From contig CBDDAE010000001.1 of NCBI GenBank assembly GCA_965224795.1, forward strand, positions 1,798,001 to 1,862,000: a stretch of 64,000 bases of DNA, given 5' to 3'. Position 1 is the first letter of the stretch, and each line of letters opens with the position of its first letter. The notes under the pieces are model-generated. The model worked only from the letters and a program-made list of their open reading frames with translations, had not been told where the DNA came from and made no database searches. The stretch is from NVTR01 sp036480115 (lineage in GTDB: Bacteria > Pseudomonadota > Alphaproteobacteria > Rhodobacterales > Rhodobacteraceae). The position numbers were made by a program, and so were the translations under genes. Below are positions 25,323 through 35,251 of the stretch, piece after piece.

Positions 25323-26627
25323 CTACCGACCCACGGCAACATAGTTTGTAAAACCAGCTTCTGTAGCATCCTCTGTCGAATAAATATTTCGTAGATCTGC
25401 CATATTTGCAGCCTTCATTCCATCGGCCAAACGGCTTAGATCCAGCGCCCGAAATTCATTCCACTCTGTCAAGATAACCACAGCATCCGCGCCCTCACAG
25501 GCGGAATAAGCATCATCAACCCAAGTTACCCCCGGCAACAATGCTTCGCCTTCGCGTTTACCCTGTGGATCAACAACCCGGATGCTAGCGCCGCCACCAA
25601 TCAGGGCCGGAATGATGGTCAGTGACGGAGCATCGCGCATGTCATCTGTATTGGGTTTGAAAGTGACTCCAAGAACAGCAATGGATTTTCCGTTAAAGCT
25701 ACCGCCACAGACGTCTTCGATCTTGTCGATCATCCGGCGTTTAACTTCGTTGTTTACCTTAATTACCGTTTCGGTGATTTGCATCGGTACAGCATGTTCC
25801 TGACCAATCCTTGCCAATGCGCTGGTATCTTTTGGGAAACATGATCCGCCATATCCCGGACCGGCATGCAAAAACTTATTCCCGATACGCCCATCCAGCC
25901 CCATGCCTTTGGAAACCTGTTTGATGTCTGCGCCCACCCGTTCACACAGGCTGGCCATTTCGTTGATAAAAGTGATTTTGACAGCGAGAAAAGCGTTGGC
26001 CGCATATTTTGTTAACTCAGCACTTTCCAGATCCATTGCGACAATAGGGTATTCACGTAAAAATAGCGGGCGATAGACATCCTGCATGATTTTCAATGCG
26101 CGCTCTGAATTTGCGCCGACTACCACGCGATCGGGCCGCATAAAATCATCAATAGCTGCCCCTTCGCGCAAAAACTCTGGGTTTGATGCCACGTCAAAAT
26201 CAGCTTTGGGATTGGTTTTTTTGATTATTTTCTCGACCTGCTTATTGGTCCCCACTGGGACAGTCGATTTGGTTACAACGACGGTATAGTCAGTCAGGGA
26301 TTTGCCAATCTCCTCGGCAGCAGCAAAAACATACGTCAGGTCTGCATGGCCGTCGCCGCGCCGTGTTGGTGTGCCCACAGCAATAAACACCGCATCGGCT
26401 TCGGCCACCGATGTTGCAAGATCAAGGCTAAAACTAAGTCGACCTGCATCTACATTTTTAGCCATCAAATCATCTAAGCCAGGCTCATAAATAGGCACCT
26501 GACCGCGTTCCAGTTTTTCAATTTTTTCGGGGTTGTTATCCACACAGATCACTTCGTGACCAAAGTCAGAAAAGCAAACGCCGGAAACCAGACCGACATA
26601 TCCTGTACCAATCATTGCAATTTTCAT
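25323..26627 (-). CDS. UDP-glucose 6-dehydrogenase
   Basis: NAD-dependent four-electron oxidation of UDP-glucose to UDP-glucuronate, a precursor of uronic-acid-containing polysaccharides. The 434 residues start with MKIAMIGTGYVGLVSGVCF and contain the catalytic-cysteine segment GPGYGGSCFPKDTSAL and the UDP-binding C-terminal domain with VLGVTFKPNTDDMRDAPS. This is the TuaD/RkpK/Ugd type. An imperfect promoter region upstream carries a small inverted repeat CACCA-GTACT-TGGTG (26705-26719) of unknown meaning. Confidence 0.95.
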   Translation of the reverse strand: MKIAMIGTGYVGLVSGVCFSDFGHEVICVDNNPEKIEKLERGQVPIYEPGLDDLMAKNVDAGRLSFSLDLATSVAEADAVFIAVGTPTRRGDGHADLTYVFAAAEEIGKSLTDYTVVVTKSTVPVGTNKQVEKIIKKTNPKADFDVASNPEFLREGAAIDDFMRPDRVVVGANSERALKIMQDVYRPLFLREYPIVAMDLESAELTKYAANAFLAVKITFINEMASLCERVGADIKQVSKGMGLDGRIGNKFLHAGPGYGGSCFPKDTSALARIGQEHAVPMQITETVIKVNNEVKRRMIDKIEDVCGGSFNGKSIAVLGVTFKPNTDDMRDAPSLTIIPALIGGGASIRVVDPQGKREGEALLPGVTWVDDAYSACEGADAVVILTEWNEFRALDLSRLADGMKAANMADLRNIYSTEDATEAGFTNYVAVGR

Positions 26628-26803
26628 CTGCTCGCCTCGCTACCACCTGTTCGCGAATGGCATCTTCGATTGCAGGCTTCCTGTCAACGAAAAGCCCCGA
26701 AAATTCACCAGTACTTGGTGTTTAGCAAACAATGCCCGACAATCAGGTCCAATTGTTGTTAACGATTAGCCGAACTAATATGAAGCTACATCAGTCTGTT
26801 AGC

Positions 26804-28018
26804 CTAGAAAAATGCTTGCAAACCCGTTTGCGCGCGCCCCAAAATTAGCGCATGCACGTCATGCGCACCCTCATAGGTGTTTACGGTTTCAAGGTTTAGC
26901 ATGTGCCGCATGACCTGAAATTCTTCGGAAATGCCATTGCCACCATGCATATCCCGGGCCTGTCGGGCAATATCCAGACATTTCCCGCAATTGTTCCGTT
27001 TAACCAATGAAATCATCTCTGGGGCAGCGTTTCCTTCATCCATTAACCGTCCGACGCGCAAGGATGCCTGTAAACCAAGGGTTATTTCAGTTTGCATATC
27101 CGCCAGTTTTTTCTGGAACAGTTGGTTTTGCGCCAGGGGCCGATCAAATTGTTTTCGATCCAACCCATACTGGAGCGATGCATGCCAGCAAAATTCGGCC
27201 GCTCCAAGAACGCCCCAGCTGATTCCGTATCGCGCGCGGTTTAGGCAGCCAAATGGCCCTTTCAAACCTTCGACACCGGGCAGTAAGGCATCTTCGCCCA
27301 CCTCAACCCCATCCATAACGATCTCACCTGTTACTGAGGCACGAAGGCTCAACTTTCCTAAAATTTTGGGCGTGCTTAGTCCCTTAAGACCTTTTTCTAA
27401 AACAAACCCACGTATTTTACCGTTATGCGCGTCAGATTTTGCCCAAATTACAAAAACATCCGCGATCGGGCTGTTTGAAATCCACATTTTTGATCCGGAC
27501 AAAACGTAACCACCATTGACTTTCTTCGCTGTGGTTTTCAGGGCTCCAGGGTCACTGCCGGCATCGGGTTCAGTTAATCCAAAGCATCCGATCCAAGCCC
27601 CGCTTGCCAGCTTTGGCAAATACTTTTGCCTCTGTTCATCTGATCCATAAGCATAAATCGGATACATAACCAAACTGGACTGGACTGACATCATCGAACG
27701 ATAGCCGGAATCCACCCGTTCAATTTCCCGGGCGACCAGCCCGTAGGATACATAGGACGCCCCAAGACCGCCGTATTCTTCAGGAATGTTTATTCCCAAC
27801 AGGCCCATTTCTCCCATTTCTGAAAAAATCGCTGGATCAGTCACCTCGTCTCGGTAAGCTTGGATTATCCTGGGTGCCAGTTTGTCTTGCGCATAAGCAC
27901 GCGCAGCGTCTCGCAGCATTCTTTCTTCTTCGGATAACTGTGTTTCAAATAAAAACGGGTCCTCCCAATTGAAACTGGACAATCCGGGTTGGCTTTGTGG
28001 GGTCAGGTCGTTTGCCAA
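26804..28018 (-). CDS. gcdH: Glutaryl-CoA dehydrogenase
   Basis: FAD-dependent acyl-CoA dehydrogenase that oxidises and decarboxylates glutaryl-CoA to crotonyl-CoA in lysine, tryptophan and aromatic breakdown. Recognised by GCFGLTEPDAGSDPGAL (FAD and substrate loop), KMWISNSPIADVFVIWAK, and the catalytic Glu in NTYEGAHDVHALILGRA. The Arg of ARYGISWGVLGAAEFC is typical of this member. I start at TTG 28018 (reads LANDLTPQ...), preceded by GAAGGGA at good spacing, giving 404 residues as is normal; an ATG 26 codons upstream (28096) would add an atypical leader. Confidence 0.9.
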   Translation of the reverse strand: MANDLTPQSQPGLSSFNWEDPFLFETQLSEEERMLRDAARAYAQDKLAPRIIQAYRDEVTDPAIFSEMGEMGLLGINIPEEYGGLGASYVSYGLVAREIERVDSGYRSMMSVQSSLVMYPIYAYGSDEQRQKYLPKLASGAWIGCFGLTEPDAGSDPGALKTTAKKVNGGYVLSGSKMWISNSPIADVFVIWAKSDAHNGKIRGFVLEKGLKGLSTPKILGKLSLRASVTGEIVMDGVEVGEDALLPGVEGLKGPFGCLNRARYGISWGVLGAAEFCWHASLQYGLDRKQFDRPLAQNQLFQKKLADMQTEITLGLQASLRVGRLMDEGNAAPEMISLVKRNNCGKCLDIARQARDMHGGNGISEEFQVMRHMLNLETVNTYEGAHDVHALILGRAQTGLQAFF

Positions 28019-28209
28019 TACATGGTTCCCTTCGGGTTTCACCAGCCGATTTGGTAGGTGTAAATACTTGGTCTCATAACGGGCTACAAAAGCCATATCC
28101 GAAATGCGTTTCAGATCGCAATCATTTTGATGAAAAGAATATTTTGGAATCTCGGTCAAGAGAAATCGCAGCCAAGAATTTTCTTATGTCAGTTAATTCA
28201 AAGGGAAAC

Positions 28210-29037
28210 CTAAGATTGCAAGTTGGTAGTAAAAAATTTCAAGGTTCGATCCCAGGCCAGTGCGGCATCCGCCTGATCGTATCGCGAACCCGTCGGATTA
28301 GCAAAGGCATGGTGGGCGTCATACCAATGAACGGTTAGGTTGTCAGATTTTCCAGCCGTTGTCATTTCTGCGGCAAATCCGCTTACCATATTGCTGTTAA
28401 TGGACTGGTCACGTGTTCCGAAATGCCCCATTACCGGCCCGGATAATTTACGCAATTTTACGGCTGGCTGGGTGACCTGTCCGTAGTAAATTACTGTGGC
28501 ATCAACTGGCGCTGCTATAGATGCGTTCAAGGACCAGCCCCCGCCAAAGCACCATCCAACGGTGCCGACCTTGCCGTTTGATCCATTCAGTTCTCGCAGA
28601 TACCCAACTGTGGTTGCCAGTTGGTCCATGGCACCGGAACCATCCAAAGCCTGCATCAAGCCCCGTGCCCCATTGGCAGAGGTTGCCACCTTGCCGTCGT
28701 ACAGATCCACCGCCAATGCGATGTATCCAAGGGCGGCAAGCTCGGCGGCGACAGATTTGATCTGATCATTTAAACCCCACCACTCGTGAATGAGCAAAAC
28801 TGTTGGGGCCGGCAGTTTTGCAGGCATTGCTATAACGCCCCGCGCGATGCCGCCATTTTCTGTTGGAATTTCAATTTCAGCAAGCCGGGCAGCTTGCGCC
28901 TGGGCTAATTCCGGGATCGCCAATACAGTTGCCAGCGGTAGTCCAATTATGCCAGCTAAAAAACTGCGCCTGTCTGGGGCGGAAAGCTTAATCGGGGGCA
29001 TGGGGGTTTGTGAGCCGCAACCTTCAATCGAACACAT
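28210..29037 (-). CDS. Tat-exported dienelactone hydrolase family protein
   Basis: A 275-residue alpha/beta hydrolase. The N terminus has a twin-arginine signal (APDRRSFLAGIIGLPLATVL) followed by a hydrophobic run and an AxA-like cleavage site near AQAQA, so it should act in the periplasm. The dienelactone-hydrolase nucleophile is Cys in GTVGWCFGGGWSLN; later come the acid (FGTRDQSIN) and His (YDAHHAFANP). Substrate unknown; cytoplasmic relatives open dienelactones in chlorocatechol pathways, which seems unlikely for an exported protein. It precedes gcdH on the same strand with a gap of about 190 bases to the chosen gcdH start. Confidence 0.87.
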   Translation of the reverse strand: MCSIEGCGSQTPMPPIKLSAPDRRSFLAGIIGLPLATVLAIPELAQAQAARLAEIEIPTENGGIARGVIAMPAKLPAPTVLLIHEWWGLNDQIKSVAAELAALGYIALAVDLYDGKVATSANGARGLMQALDGSGAMDQLATTVGYLRELNGSNGKVGTVGWCFGGGWSLNASIAAPVDATVIYYGQVTQPAVKLRKLSGPVMGHFGTRDQSINSNMVSGFAAEMTTAGKSDNLTVHWYDAHHAFANPTGSRYDQADAALAWDRTLKFFTTNLQS

Positions 29038-29164
29038 TCTTTCACCTCTGAGCTGTTTGGTTAGGAAAAGAATAACACAGTGAGCGATATATTTTCTGCC
29101 TTCACCGGAAGTTGAATAGGCTGTTAGAATGAATAGCCGTGTTGAATGAATAACCGTGGCGGTT

Positions 29165-30268
29165 CTACCTGACTACAAATTCGGCATGTAAAGCGCCCGC
29201 AGCCTTAATGCTTTTCAAAATATCAATCATATCTCGCGAGGAGACGCCCAACGCATTTAGCCCCTCAATAACCTCTGATAATGATGCGCCTGAATTCACC
29301 TCAACCAATCCAGTTCCGGTTTCTTCTTCAATGCTTGCAGTGGTGCGCGGAACAACGATCGTTTCCCCTTTTGCAAAGGGGTTGGGCTGGATCGCGATGG
29401 GCTGTTCCTGAATACGCAGCGTCAGGTTCCCTTGAGACACGGCGACTTTGGAAATTCTGACATCTTCGCCAATTACAATTGTGCCGGAATGCTGGTCAAT
29501 GACCACGCGGGCCCTTGTTTCTGGTTGAACAGTAATATTTTCAACCCGCACCAACGCATGCGCCGGAGAAATTTCATTTGTGGCTTTGATATCTAAAACT
29601 ACCGTACCCGCATCCAGCATTCGCGAAACCACGCGGCCATAAGCAGTGTTGATCGCAGACTCCACCTTTCCAGCAGTTGTAAAATCTGGGACTCGTAAGG
29701 CTAGGCGAATTGATTCCAACTTGGAAAATTCAAATTCAACCTCGCGTTCCACCCGGGCACCGCCAGGAATAACCCCGGCAGTAGGAACGCCTTGTACAAC
29801 GCTGGCGCCGTCACCTTCCACGGCCACTCCACCTGCAATAATTGTACCTTGTCCGACAGCGTATATTTTTCCATCTGCAGCGTTCAGCGGAGTTAAAATC
29901 AAGGTACCACCTAGCAGACTTTTGGCATCACCGATCGCGGACACAGTTATGTCAATGCGCCCGCCAGCGCGGGCGAACGGTGGCAAAGTACCAGTGACGA
30001 ATACTGCGGCAACATTTTTAGGCCTGAACTGTTCCCCTGTTACGTTTACCCCCAAACGCTCCAGAATATTTGACATAATCTCTTCGGTAAATGGAGAGTT
30101 TCGTATACCATCTCCGCTACCATTCAAACCAACGACCAAGCCATAGCCTACTAGGTCATTGCCCCGCACTCCGTCAAATTCAACCAGATCCTTGATGCGA
30201 ATTTCAGCGGTTGATCCGGTAGAAACCGAAACAATCATCAGTACTAAAAAATACGTAAAAAGCTTCAT
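29165..30268 (-). CDS. flgI: Flagellar P-ring protein FlgI
   Basis: Periplasmic protein that forms the P ring around the flagellar rod in the peptidoglycan layer. The 367 residues begin with a Sec signal peptide (LFTYFLVLMIVSVSTGSTA) and continue with the family segment DLVEFDGVRGNDLVGYGLVVGLNGSGD. The body is full length. The start overlaps the flgL stop by four bases, so it is coupled to flgL. It is the last of the leftward flagellar run; no terminator is evident in the 127 bases that follow. Confidence 0.96.
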   Translation of the reverse strand: MKLFTYFLVLMIVSVSTGSTAEIRIKDLVEFDGVRGNDLVGYGLVVGLNGSGDGIRNSPFTEEIMSNILERLGVNVTGEQFRPKNVAAVFVTGTLPPFARAGGRIDITVSAIGDAKSLLGGTLILTPLNAADGKIYAVGQGTIIAGGVAVEGDGASVVQGVPTAGVIPGGARVEREVEFEFSKLESIRLALRVPDFTTAGKVESAINTAYGRVVSRMLDAGTVVLDIKATNEISPAHALVRVENITVQPETRARVVIDQHSGTIVIGEDVRISKVAVSQGNLTLRIQEQPIAIQPNPFAKGETIVVPRTTASIEEETGTGLVEVNSGASLSEVIEGLNALGVSSRDMIDILKSIKAAGALHAEFVVR

Positions 30269-31275
30269 CTCAGAAACTCCGCCAACGATAACCGCGAAAG
30301 CCTTGCAGTGACAGTATAAAGAGTTTCAAGCTGGTTCTGCACTGTTTCCAATTCAACAGCTGTTCGATAAGGATCGACAGCAGTGATTTCTGTACGCGCA
30401 ATTTCTAGCGCTGCTTTTTGCGCAGAGTTTTTTGCGGCTGCTGTGTCGATATGGGCTTCACTTGTGCCAATTCTTGCCCGAATTTCTGTTAGTGAATATT
30501 CAGCGTTCAAAACCTGCTCGCCGGCGATGCGTGCCAATGCGGCCCGCTCCGTCGGGTTGGAGTTTAACGCACCCTCGCCGACAAGCGCACTCAGAGCAAA
30601 CCCCTTTAGAATGGAACGGACGTTTTGATCAGATGCGGTAAGTTGAACAGAAGCTGTGTCGCTCTCTGATAGTCGAAAGGGGGCCATTGCGGCGGCAGAT
30701 CCAAGATATCCACTTGTTTCAAATCCTCCGCCTACATCATCAAACCAGGCATCAACGACGCCTTCGATTCCAGTGGCCGTTGTTTCGGCGGCGACAGCAG
30801 TTTGCAAAGCGCTAAGAATTAAGGTGGCATCTGCCAGTGGTGGCGTATCAGTCTCTTGACCGGAAAAAACATAGCGATCGGCGACACTAGTGTTCAGTGC
30901 TGTGACTACAGCTGAAAATTTTTGCTTTGCGTCAACCGTTGTGGTTTGAATAATCATCGAATGTTCCGAGTTTCCAGCACTTAGCAATGCCGATCCTAAC
31001 CCGCCCATTGTGCTTTCAATGAACTCAAGTGCCGTTTGCTGCGTTGTTACGAACATGCCGGCCTCGGATGTGGATGTGATATATGCAGACATGACTTTTA
31101 GGTCACGTTCCAATCCGACAATTGGCGCGTAGTCACCGGCAATGGCCGTGGATAGATTGCTTTTTTGTCCGCTAGCCAACTCATGCGCTAGACGTGCCAG
31201 ATCGGATTTCATTTGCACGCTTTGACGTCGATTCTGGAATGTTAACGCCAGATCACCAATAGAGGTAAAGTTCAT
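30265..31275 (-). CDS. flgL: Flagellar hook-filament junction protein FlgL
   Basis: Hook-associated protein 3 that joins hook to filament, exported by the flagellar type III system. The 336 residues show the flagellin-like N-terminal helix (FTSIGDLALTFQNRRQSVQMKSDLARLAHELASG) in part and a matching C-terminal helix (AVELETVQNQLETLYTVTARLSRLS); the middle is variable, as usual. It follows flgK after one base and overlaps flgI by four. The sequence is shorter and more diverged than enterobacterial FlgL, as is common in Rhodobacterales. Confidence 0.9.
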   Translation of the reverse strand: MNFTSIGDLALTFQNRRQSVQMKSDLARLAHELASGQKSNLSTAIAGDYAPIVGLERDLKVMSAYITSTSEAGMFVTTQQTALEFIESTMGGLGSALLSAGNSEHSMIIQTTTVDAKQKFSAVVTALNTSVADRYVFSGQETDTPPLADATLILSALQTAVAAETTATGIEGVVDAWFDDVGGGFETSGYLGSAAAMAPFRLSESDTASVQLTASDQNVRSILKGFALSALVGEGALNSNPTERAALARIAGEQVLNAEYSLTEIRARIGTSEAHIDTAAAKNSAQKAALEIARTEITAVDPYRTAVELETVQNQLETLYTVTARLSRLSLAEFLR

Positions 31276-31276
31276 C

Positions 31277-32731
31277 TCACAGCCCTAAAATTGTATGGAT
31301 CATTTCGTCGATTGTCGCCACCACACGGGCATTGGCTGCATAGGCCTGTTCAATCAACAGCAACTGTTGCATTTCGTAGTCAGTATCAACGCCATTTTGC
31401 AATTCAGCGTTCTTCAAGATGTCCACTTGGGCCAGCGCAAAGCTGCTTTCTGCATCAAGCGAACGAAGACTAATATTGGTAAGTGACATAAGGTCCGAAG
31501 AAAGCCCTATGGCGGAACGGGCAGCGCCGATGAACCCGCCGGAAGCCGGAACACGTGGCGTGCGCAACGCCGTTGAAAGGGATTGCAAAAGCGTTGAATT
31601 GCCAACGTCCCCTGGTGTCGTCGCATTCAAACCATCGCGCAGTCGCCAAACAGCGCCACCTGTTGCTGGGTCAAGCAAGCTGTTAATTTCAATTCTTCCA
31701 GATAAACCGATTTCATTTGCCAAATTGAATGGCAGTGAAGCATCGGTAAAAATTCCGGGATCAGCCGGTCCTAGGGACGGATCAACAGCGGGATCTGCAA
31801 ATCTTTCAATCAGGTCACGGGCGACAGCATCCAGACGTTTCTGGGCTACAACGCCATGGTCATCCCGTATAGCAAATAACCCGGACAAACTACCGCCTGA
31901 CATGGGACCGTTTTCCGTCAAAGGCACCGACAGTCCATTGATTGTCAAACCGGATAGAGTACTGGATCCGATTTCCATTTGGGGCACTATTGTTCCTACC
32001 GCTGAAAATTCGACCACAGAGGCGCTGCTGTCCAGCACAATGGAACCGCCCGTGGTAAACAGGGCAATCTGGCCGCCTTGGCGGGGCACCTGTCGCAACG
32101 GCACAATGCCAGAAACACTGTCGATAAATTGCTGACGGTGATCCATTAGCGCTGTAGCGTCATTTCCGGCCGCCAATTGGCTACGAATTTGCTGGTTTAG
32201 CTCTGTTATCTTGCTTAACCCATTGTTTAGTAGGCCGACTTGCCGGTCAATTTCATTATCCGCATTCAAACGCAATTGTTGTATCTGGCCGGACGCTTGG
32301 TTCAGGAAATTTGAGAATGCACCAGCAGTTGTCAGAACAGAATTTAGCCGCGCATCAGAATCAGGTCGGCTGGCAGCCTCTAACAGTGTCGCTTCAAATT
32401 GCGCAAGGCGCCCAGTCAGTGAGCCCGCGTCGTCAGGCAGCCCAAACACCAATTCAAGCTGACCAAAAAATTCACTGGCCACAGAAGCTTCGCCAAATGC
32501 CGCGTCGGCCAATCGGCGTTCTGCAATGACATGCTCATCGACAGATCGGTGGACGCCCTGAACCAGGACGCCAGCTCCGTTACCGCCAACGGCCCTAGAG
32601 GCCAGATCAAGTTGCCGCCGTCCGTACCCTTCAGTTAAAGAATTAGCTACGTTAGAAGACACAACTTCGGCTGCTCGCGATGCCGCAGCAAGACCTGATA
32701 GCGCATTTGATAAAGAACCAGAGATGGTCAT
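31277..32731 (-). CDS. flgK: Flagellar hook-associated protein FlgK
   Basis: Hook-associated protein 1 at the hook-filament junction. The 484 residues show the rod/hook N-terminal motif (SGLAAASRAAEVVSSNVANS, then LTEGYGRRQ) and the C-terminal coiled helix with the flagellar consensus ending QQLLLIEQAYAANARVVATIDEM. The middle is a variable domain. It lies between flgE (31 bases upstream) and flgL (one base downstream) in one run, so all are expected in one transcript starting at or before flgE. Confidence 0.93.
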   Translation of the reverse strand: MTISGSLSNALSGLAAASRAAEVVSSNVANSLTEGYGRRQLDLASRAVGGNGAGVLVQGVHRSVDEHVIAERRLADAAFGEASVASEFFGQLELVFGLPDDAGSLTGRLAQFEATLLEAASRPDSDARLNSVLTTAGAFSNFLNQASGQIQQLRLNADNEIDRQVGLLNNGLSKITELNQQIRSQLAAGNDATALMDHRQQFIDSVSGIVPLRQVPRQGGQIALFTTGGSIVLDSSASVVEFSAVGTIVPQMEIGSSTLSGLTINGLSVPLTENGPMSGGSLSGLFAIRDDHGVVAQKRLDAVARDLIERFADPAVDPSLGPADPGIFTDASLPFNLANEIGLSGRIEINSLLDPATGGAVWRLRDGLNATTPGDVGNSTLLQSLSTALRTPRVPASGGFIGAARSAIGLSSDLMSLTNISLRSLDAESSFALAQVDILKNAELQNGVDTDYEMQQLLLIEQAYAANARVVATIDEMIHTILGL

Positions 32732-32762
32732 TAAAGTTCCTTTGTCGCCACCCCGGCATTAG

Positions 32763-34063
32763 TTATCTTTTAATATTTGTCGTCTCCTGCAACATCTCAT
32801 CCACGGTTTGAATGACCTTCGCATTGGAAGAATAGGCCCGCTGAGTAACAATCAAAGCAGTTAGTTCGGCCGCAACATCCGTGGCAGATTCTTCACGGGA
32901 AAACCCGTTCACTTCGCCCGTCGGGCCGTCGCCTGCATCCCAAAGAAAAAACGACCCACTTTCAGGCGAAACCTGATAGGATTGGTTGTTTAGTGAAATT
33001 AATCCGTTTGGATTTGGAACGTCCACCAACGGAATCTGATAGATAGTTCGGGTGAACCCGCTATCGTAGACCGCGCTCAAAAACCCATTCTGGTCGACTT
33101 CAACCGAAGTCAGGTTGCCCACTGGGGATCCATTTTTGGTAATGGAAACCGGCGCGAAACTGTCAGATAGCTGTGTCATACCAGAAGAATTGCCAATCAA
33201 ACCGATGGTTAGGTCCAGCGGACCCCCGAACAGGGCTAATGTGGCAGCACCGGTGGCGGCATTATAGGCGCCACCTGAAATGGCTGTGACGGATGCCAGG
33301 GTGCCACCATTTGCCTGCGAAGGATCAAATACTAAAGTGTACTGGCCAACCGTCGCACCGCCAGAGGCAGAGTCTGTGATGGTCATCGTCCAGGTATTTG
33401 AAGCACCAGTGGCGGGCACAGTAGGTACAAAGCTGACGTTTAAGGTTTCCGAAGTTCCGAGGTTGCCGTAATATTCCACGGATAGGTTTTGAGGGGTAAC
33501 GACAACACCTGCTTTGGTATCTTCGGCAGGTAAGTTCACCCCAAGGCTCATCTGGGTTGTCGGGTCGGCGACATATCGGTTTAAATTAACCTGAATGGGT
33601 TCCAGACCCGCAACCGTATCTCGGGGAAAAGACGATACAGTACCGTCGTTTTGGGCTGGCCACCCCATCAGAACCATACCTGTTTCCGTAGTTAAAATAC
33701 CATCGGCGTCCGGCCTGAATGATCCGGTTGTCATTAGCATCATTGGATAATTGTTGGTCGTAGACGCCAAAGAGACGGCACTGGTTACGGGCAACATTCC
33801 GCGGCCATTGATGGCCAGGTCCGTTGGATTTGATGTCGAAATTAACGGACCACGTTCATCAATAATTCGCTGGGTGGTCGTGCGCACACCCCCGGCCGAA
33901 TACGAACCTGAAGTCCCGGAAATTACCTGCGAATGAAAATCGCCTGCGATCGTTTATATCCAAAAGTGGACGAATTTGCGATATTGTCTGAGATGGTCGC
34001 CAACCGTGTGGCGTTTGCGTTCAAACCAGCCACACCTGCATTTAGCGATGAAGATATTGTCAT
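32763..34063 (-). pseudogene. flgE: Flagellar hook protein FlgE, broken by a one-base frameshift
   Basis: The hook protein gene is split across two frames. From ATG 34063 it reads MTISSSLNAGVAGLNANATR..., the family N terminus, up to YKRSQA (residue 41), then meets a stop after five wrong residues. The family continuation DFHSQVISGTSG and GSYSAGGVRTTTQR is present in the next frame, and the rest stays open to a normal C terminus (VTQRAYSSNAKVIQTVDEML). Adding one G after the GCG codon (next to plus-strand 33940/33941) restores a 433-residue FlgE. The span is 1301 bases, one short of a multiple of three. An internal GTG at 33887 could start a 374-residue fragment lacking the export and assembly helix. 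Sequencing error or true mutation cannot be told apart here. Confidence 0.9.
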
Positions 34064-34178
34064 GGGAAGCGCCTTTCTGATGCCATAGACCCCGTAATGT
34101 GGCCAAGGCTTAAATCAGTCGGCTTAACAGCGCGCTAACATCTAAAAACTTACAGATTTTTCGTTCCTCAAACTTTGG

Positions 34179-35027
34179 TTAACCCCCTTGGCCATTCCTA
34201 AGCAAAATGATCTCTATTCGATTGTTCCTGGCTGCCATGGGGTTTCTTGCAATGGGCTTTCGATCAGCAAAACCAGAAACCCGGTGAATTCGGTCCTCTG
34301 CCAAAGAGCCGTCTTGCAATAGCGTACGCACACGATCGGCACGTAGGCTTGAAAGATGCCAAACCGGGTTATCCGACAGCACAATTGGTTGTGCCTGGGT
34401 AAAACCATTCACTGCGACCAGATTTTCGACCAGGCCGAAAACCCGGGCAATCATGGCTGTAAGTTCAACCAGTGTCTGTGTTGGGTCGCCCGTCAGGCCA
34501 TCAAACAGAGGATCCCCTGGAAGATCAAACATTTCAACGATCAGCCCTTCATCAGTCAAGCGGGTAATTATGTGGCGCATGGCCTGGTCTGACACCATGC
34601 TTTCACCGGACATGCCGGTCAGAGCGTCTTCAACTTTTGCTAAACTATTCTGCCCCTGGGTATCACCGGTCACCGAAGGGTCAACACCGGTGCTGCCTTT
34701 GGCAGCATTGGATTCGGTTGGTTTGCGAAGCTGCGCACCGGTACCGTTTTGGGCTAAGGTGTCCTCTGAAAACACACTGTCACCGCCAAATGAACCATCG
34801 CCCCCTCCCGAAACCCGGCTAAGTGGAATCGTCGGGCTAAAATAGTCAGCGATGCCCTTTCGTTGTTTTTCAGTCGTCGCATTCAACAGCCACATAAGCA
34901 TAAAAAACGCCATCATTGCGGTAACAAAATCGGCGTAGGCAACCTTCCAGGCCCCGCCATGATGCCCACCAGCAATAATTTTCTTTTTTCGCTTTATGAT
35001 GACCGGCGCGTTTTTATTCACGGCCAT
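34179..35027 (-). CDS. motB: Flagellar motor stator protein MotB
   Basis: Stator protein that with MotA forms the proton channel and anchors it to peptidoglycan. The 282 residues have a basic N terminus (IIKRKKKIIAGGHHGGAWK), one transmembrane helix with the proton-carrying Asp in YADFVTAMMAFFMLMWLL (Asp33 by count), a plug/linker, and a C-terminal OmpA-like domain with SLRADRVRTLL and ARNNRIEIILLRN. It is leftward and 115 bases upstream of flgE. motA is not in the window, so it must lie elsewhere. Confidence 0.93.
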   Translation of the reverse strand: MAVNKNAPVIIKRKKKIIAGGHHGGAWKVAYADFVTAMMAFFMLMWLLNATTEKQRKGIADYFSPTIPLSRVSGGGDGSFGGDSVFSEDTLAQNGTGAQLRKPTESNAAKGSTGVDPSVTGDTQGQNSLAKVEDALTGMSGESMVSDQAMRHIITRLTDEGLIVEMFDLPGDPLFDGLTGDPTQTLVELTAMIARVFGLVENLVAVNGFTQAQPIVLSDNPVWHLSSLRADRVRTLLQDGSLAEDRIHRVSGFADRKPIARNPMAARNNRIEIILLRNGQGG

Positions 35028-35179
35028 TCCACCACCTCATCTTTCACCCAGGTTTGGCAATAGCAGAGGGAAATGAAGTGGTTCTTAACCTTTAAACTTG
35101 TCGATAATTTACTAACGATAAAGGTTTAATCGATCGCAATTTTTCCACCAAACTAAGGTGTAACCAGACCAACACATGA

Positions 35180-35208
35180 TTGACCCGAACGCTTGTACAA
35201 ACTGCGGA
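35180..35208 (+). promoter_or_regulatory. Candidate promoter and operator of the LacI-type regulator
   Basis: TTGACC (35180-35185), a 17-base spacer, then TGCGGA (35203-35208) form a weak promoter about 45 bases before the regulator start. The 8-bp palindrome TTGTACAA (35193-35200) lies inside the spacer, the usual place for an autoregulatory operator. LacI-family operators are often longer palindromes with a CG or TA centre, so this is a modest candidate. I find no copy before glpD. Confidence 0.4.
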
Positions 35209-35251
35209 TTTGCGTCAACTAGTGTTTTAGAGATCAAGAAAGGGTTTCGAC

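Noticed and set aside
26705..26719. Inverted repeat CACCA-GTACT-TGGTG upstream of the UDP-glucose dehydrogenase gene
   Set aside because: Only five base pairs and no second copy; too weak to call a site.
31419..32135. 238-codon plus-strand frame opposite flgK
   Set aside because: Antisense shadow of a clear flagellar gene.
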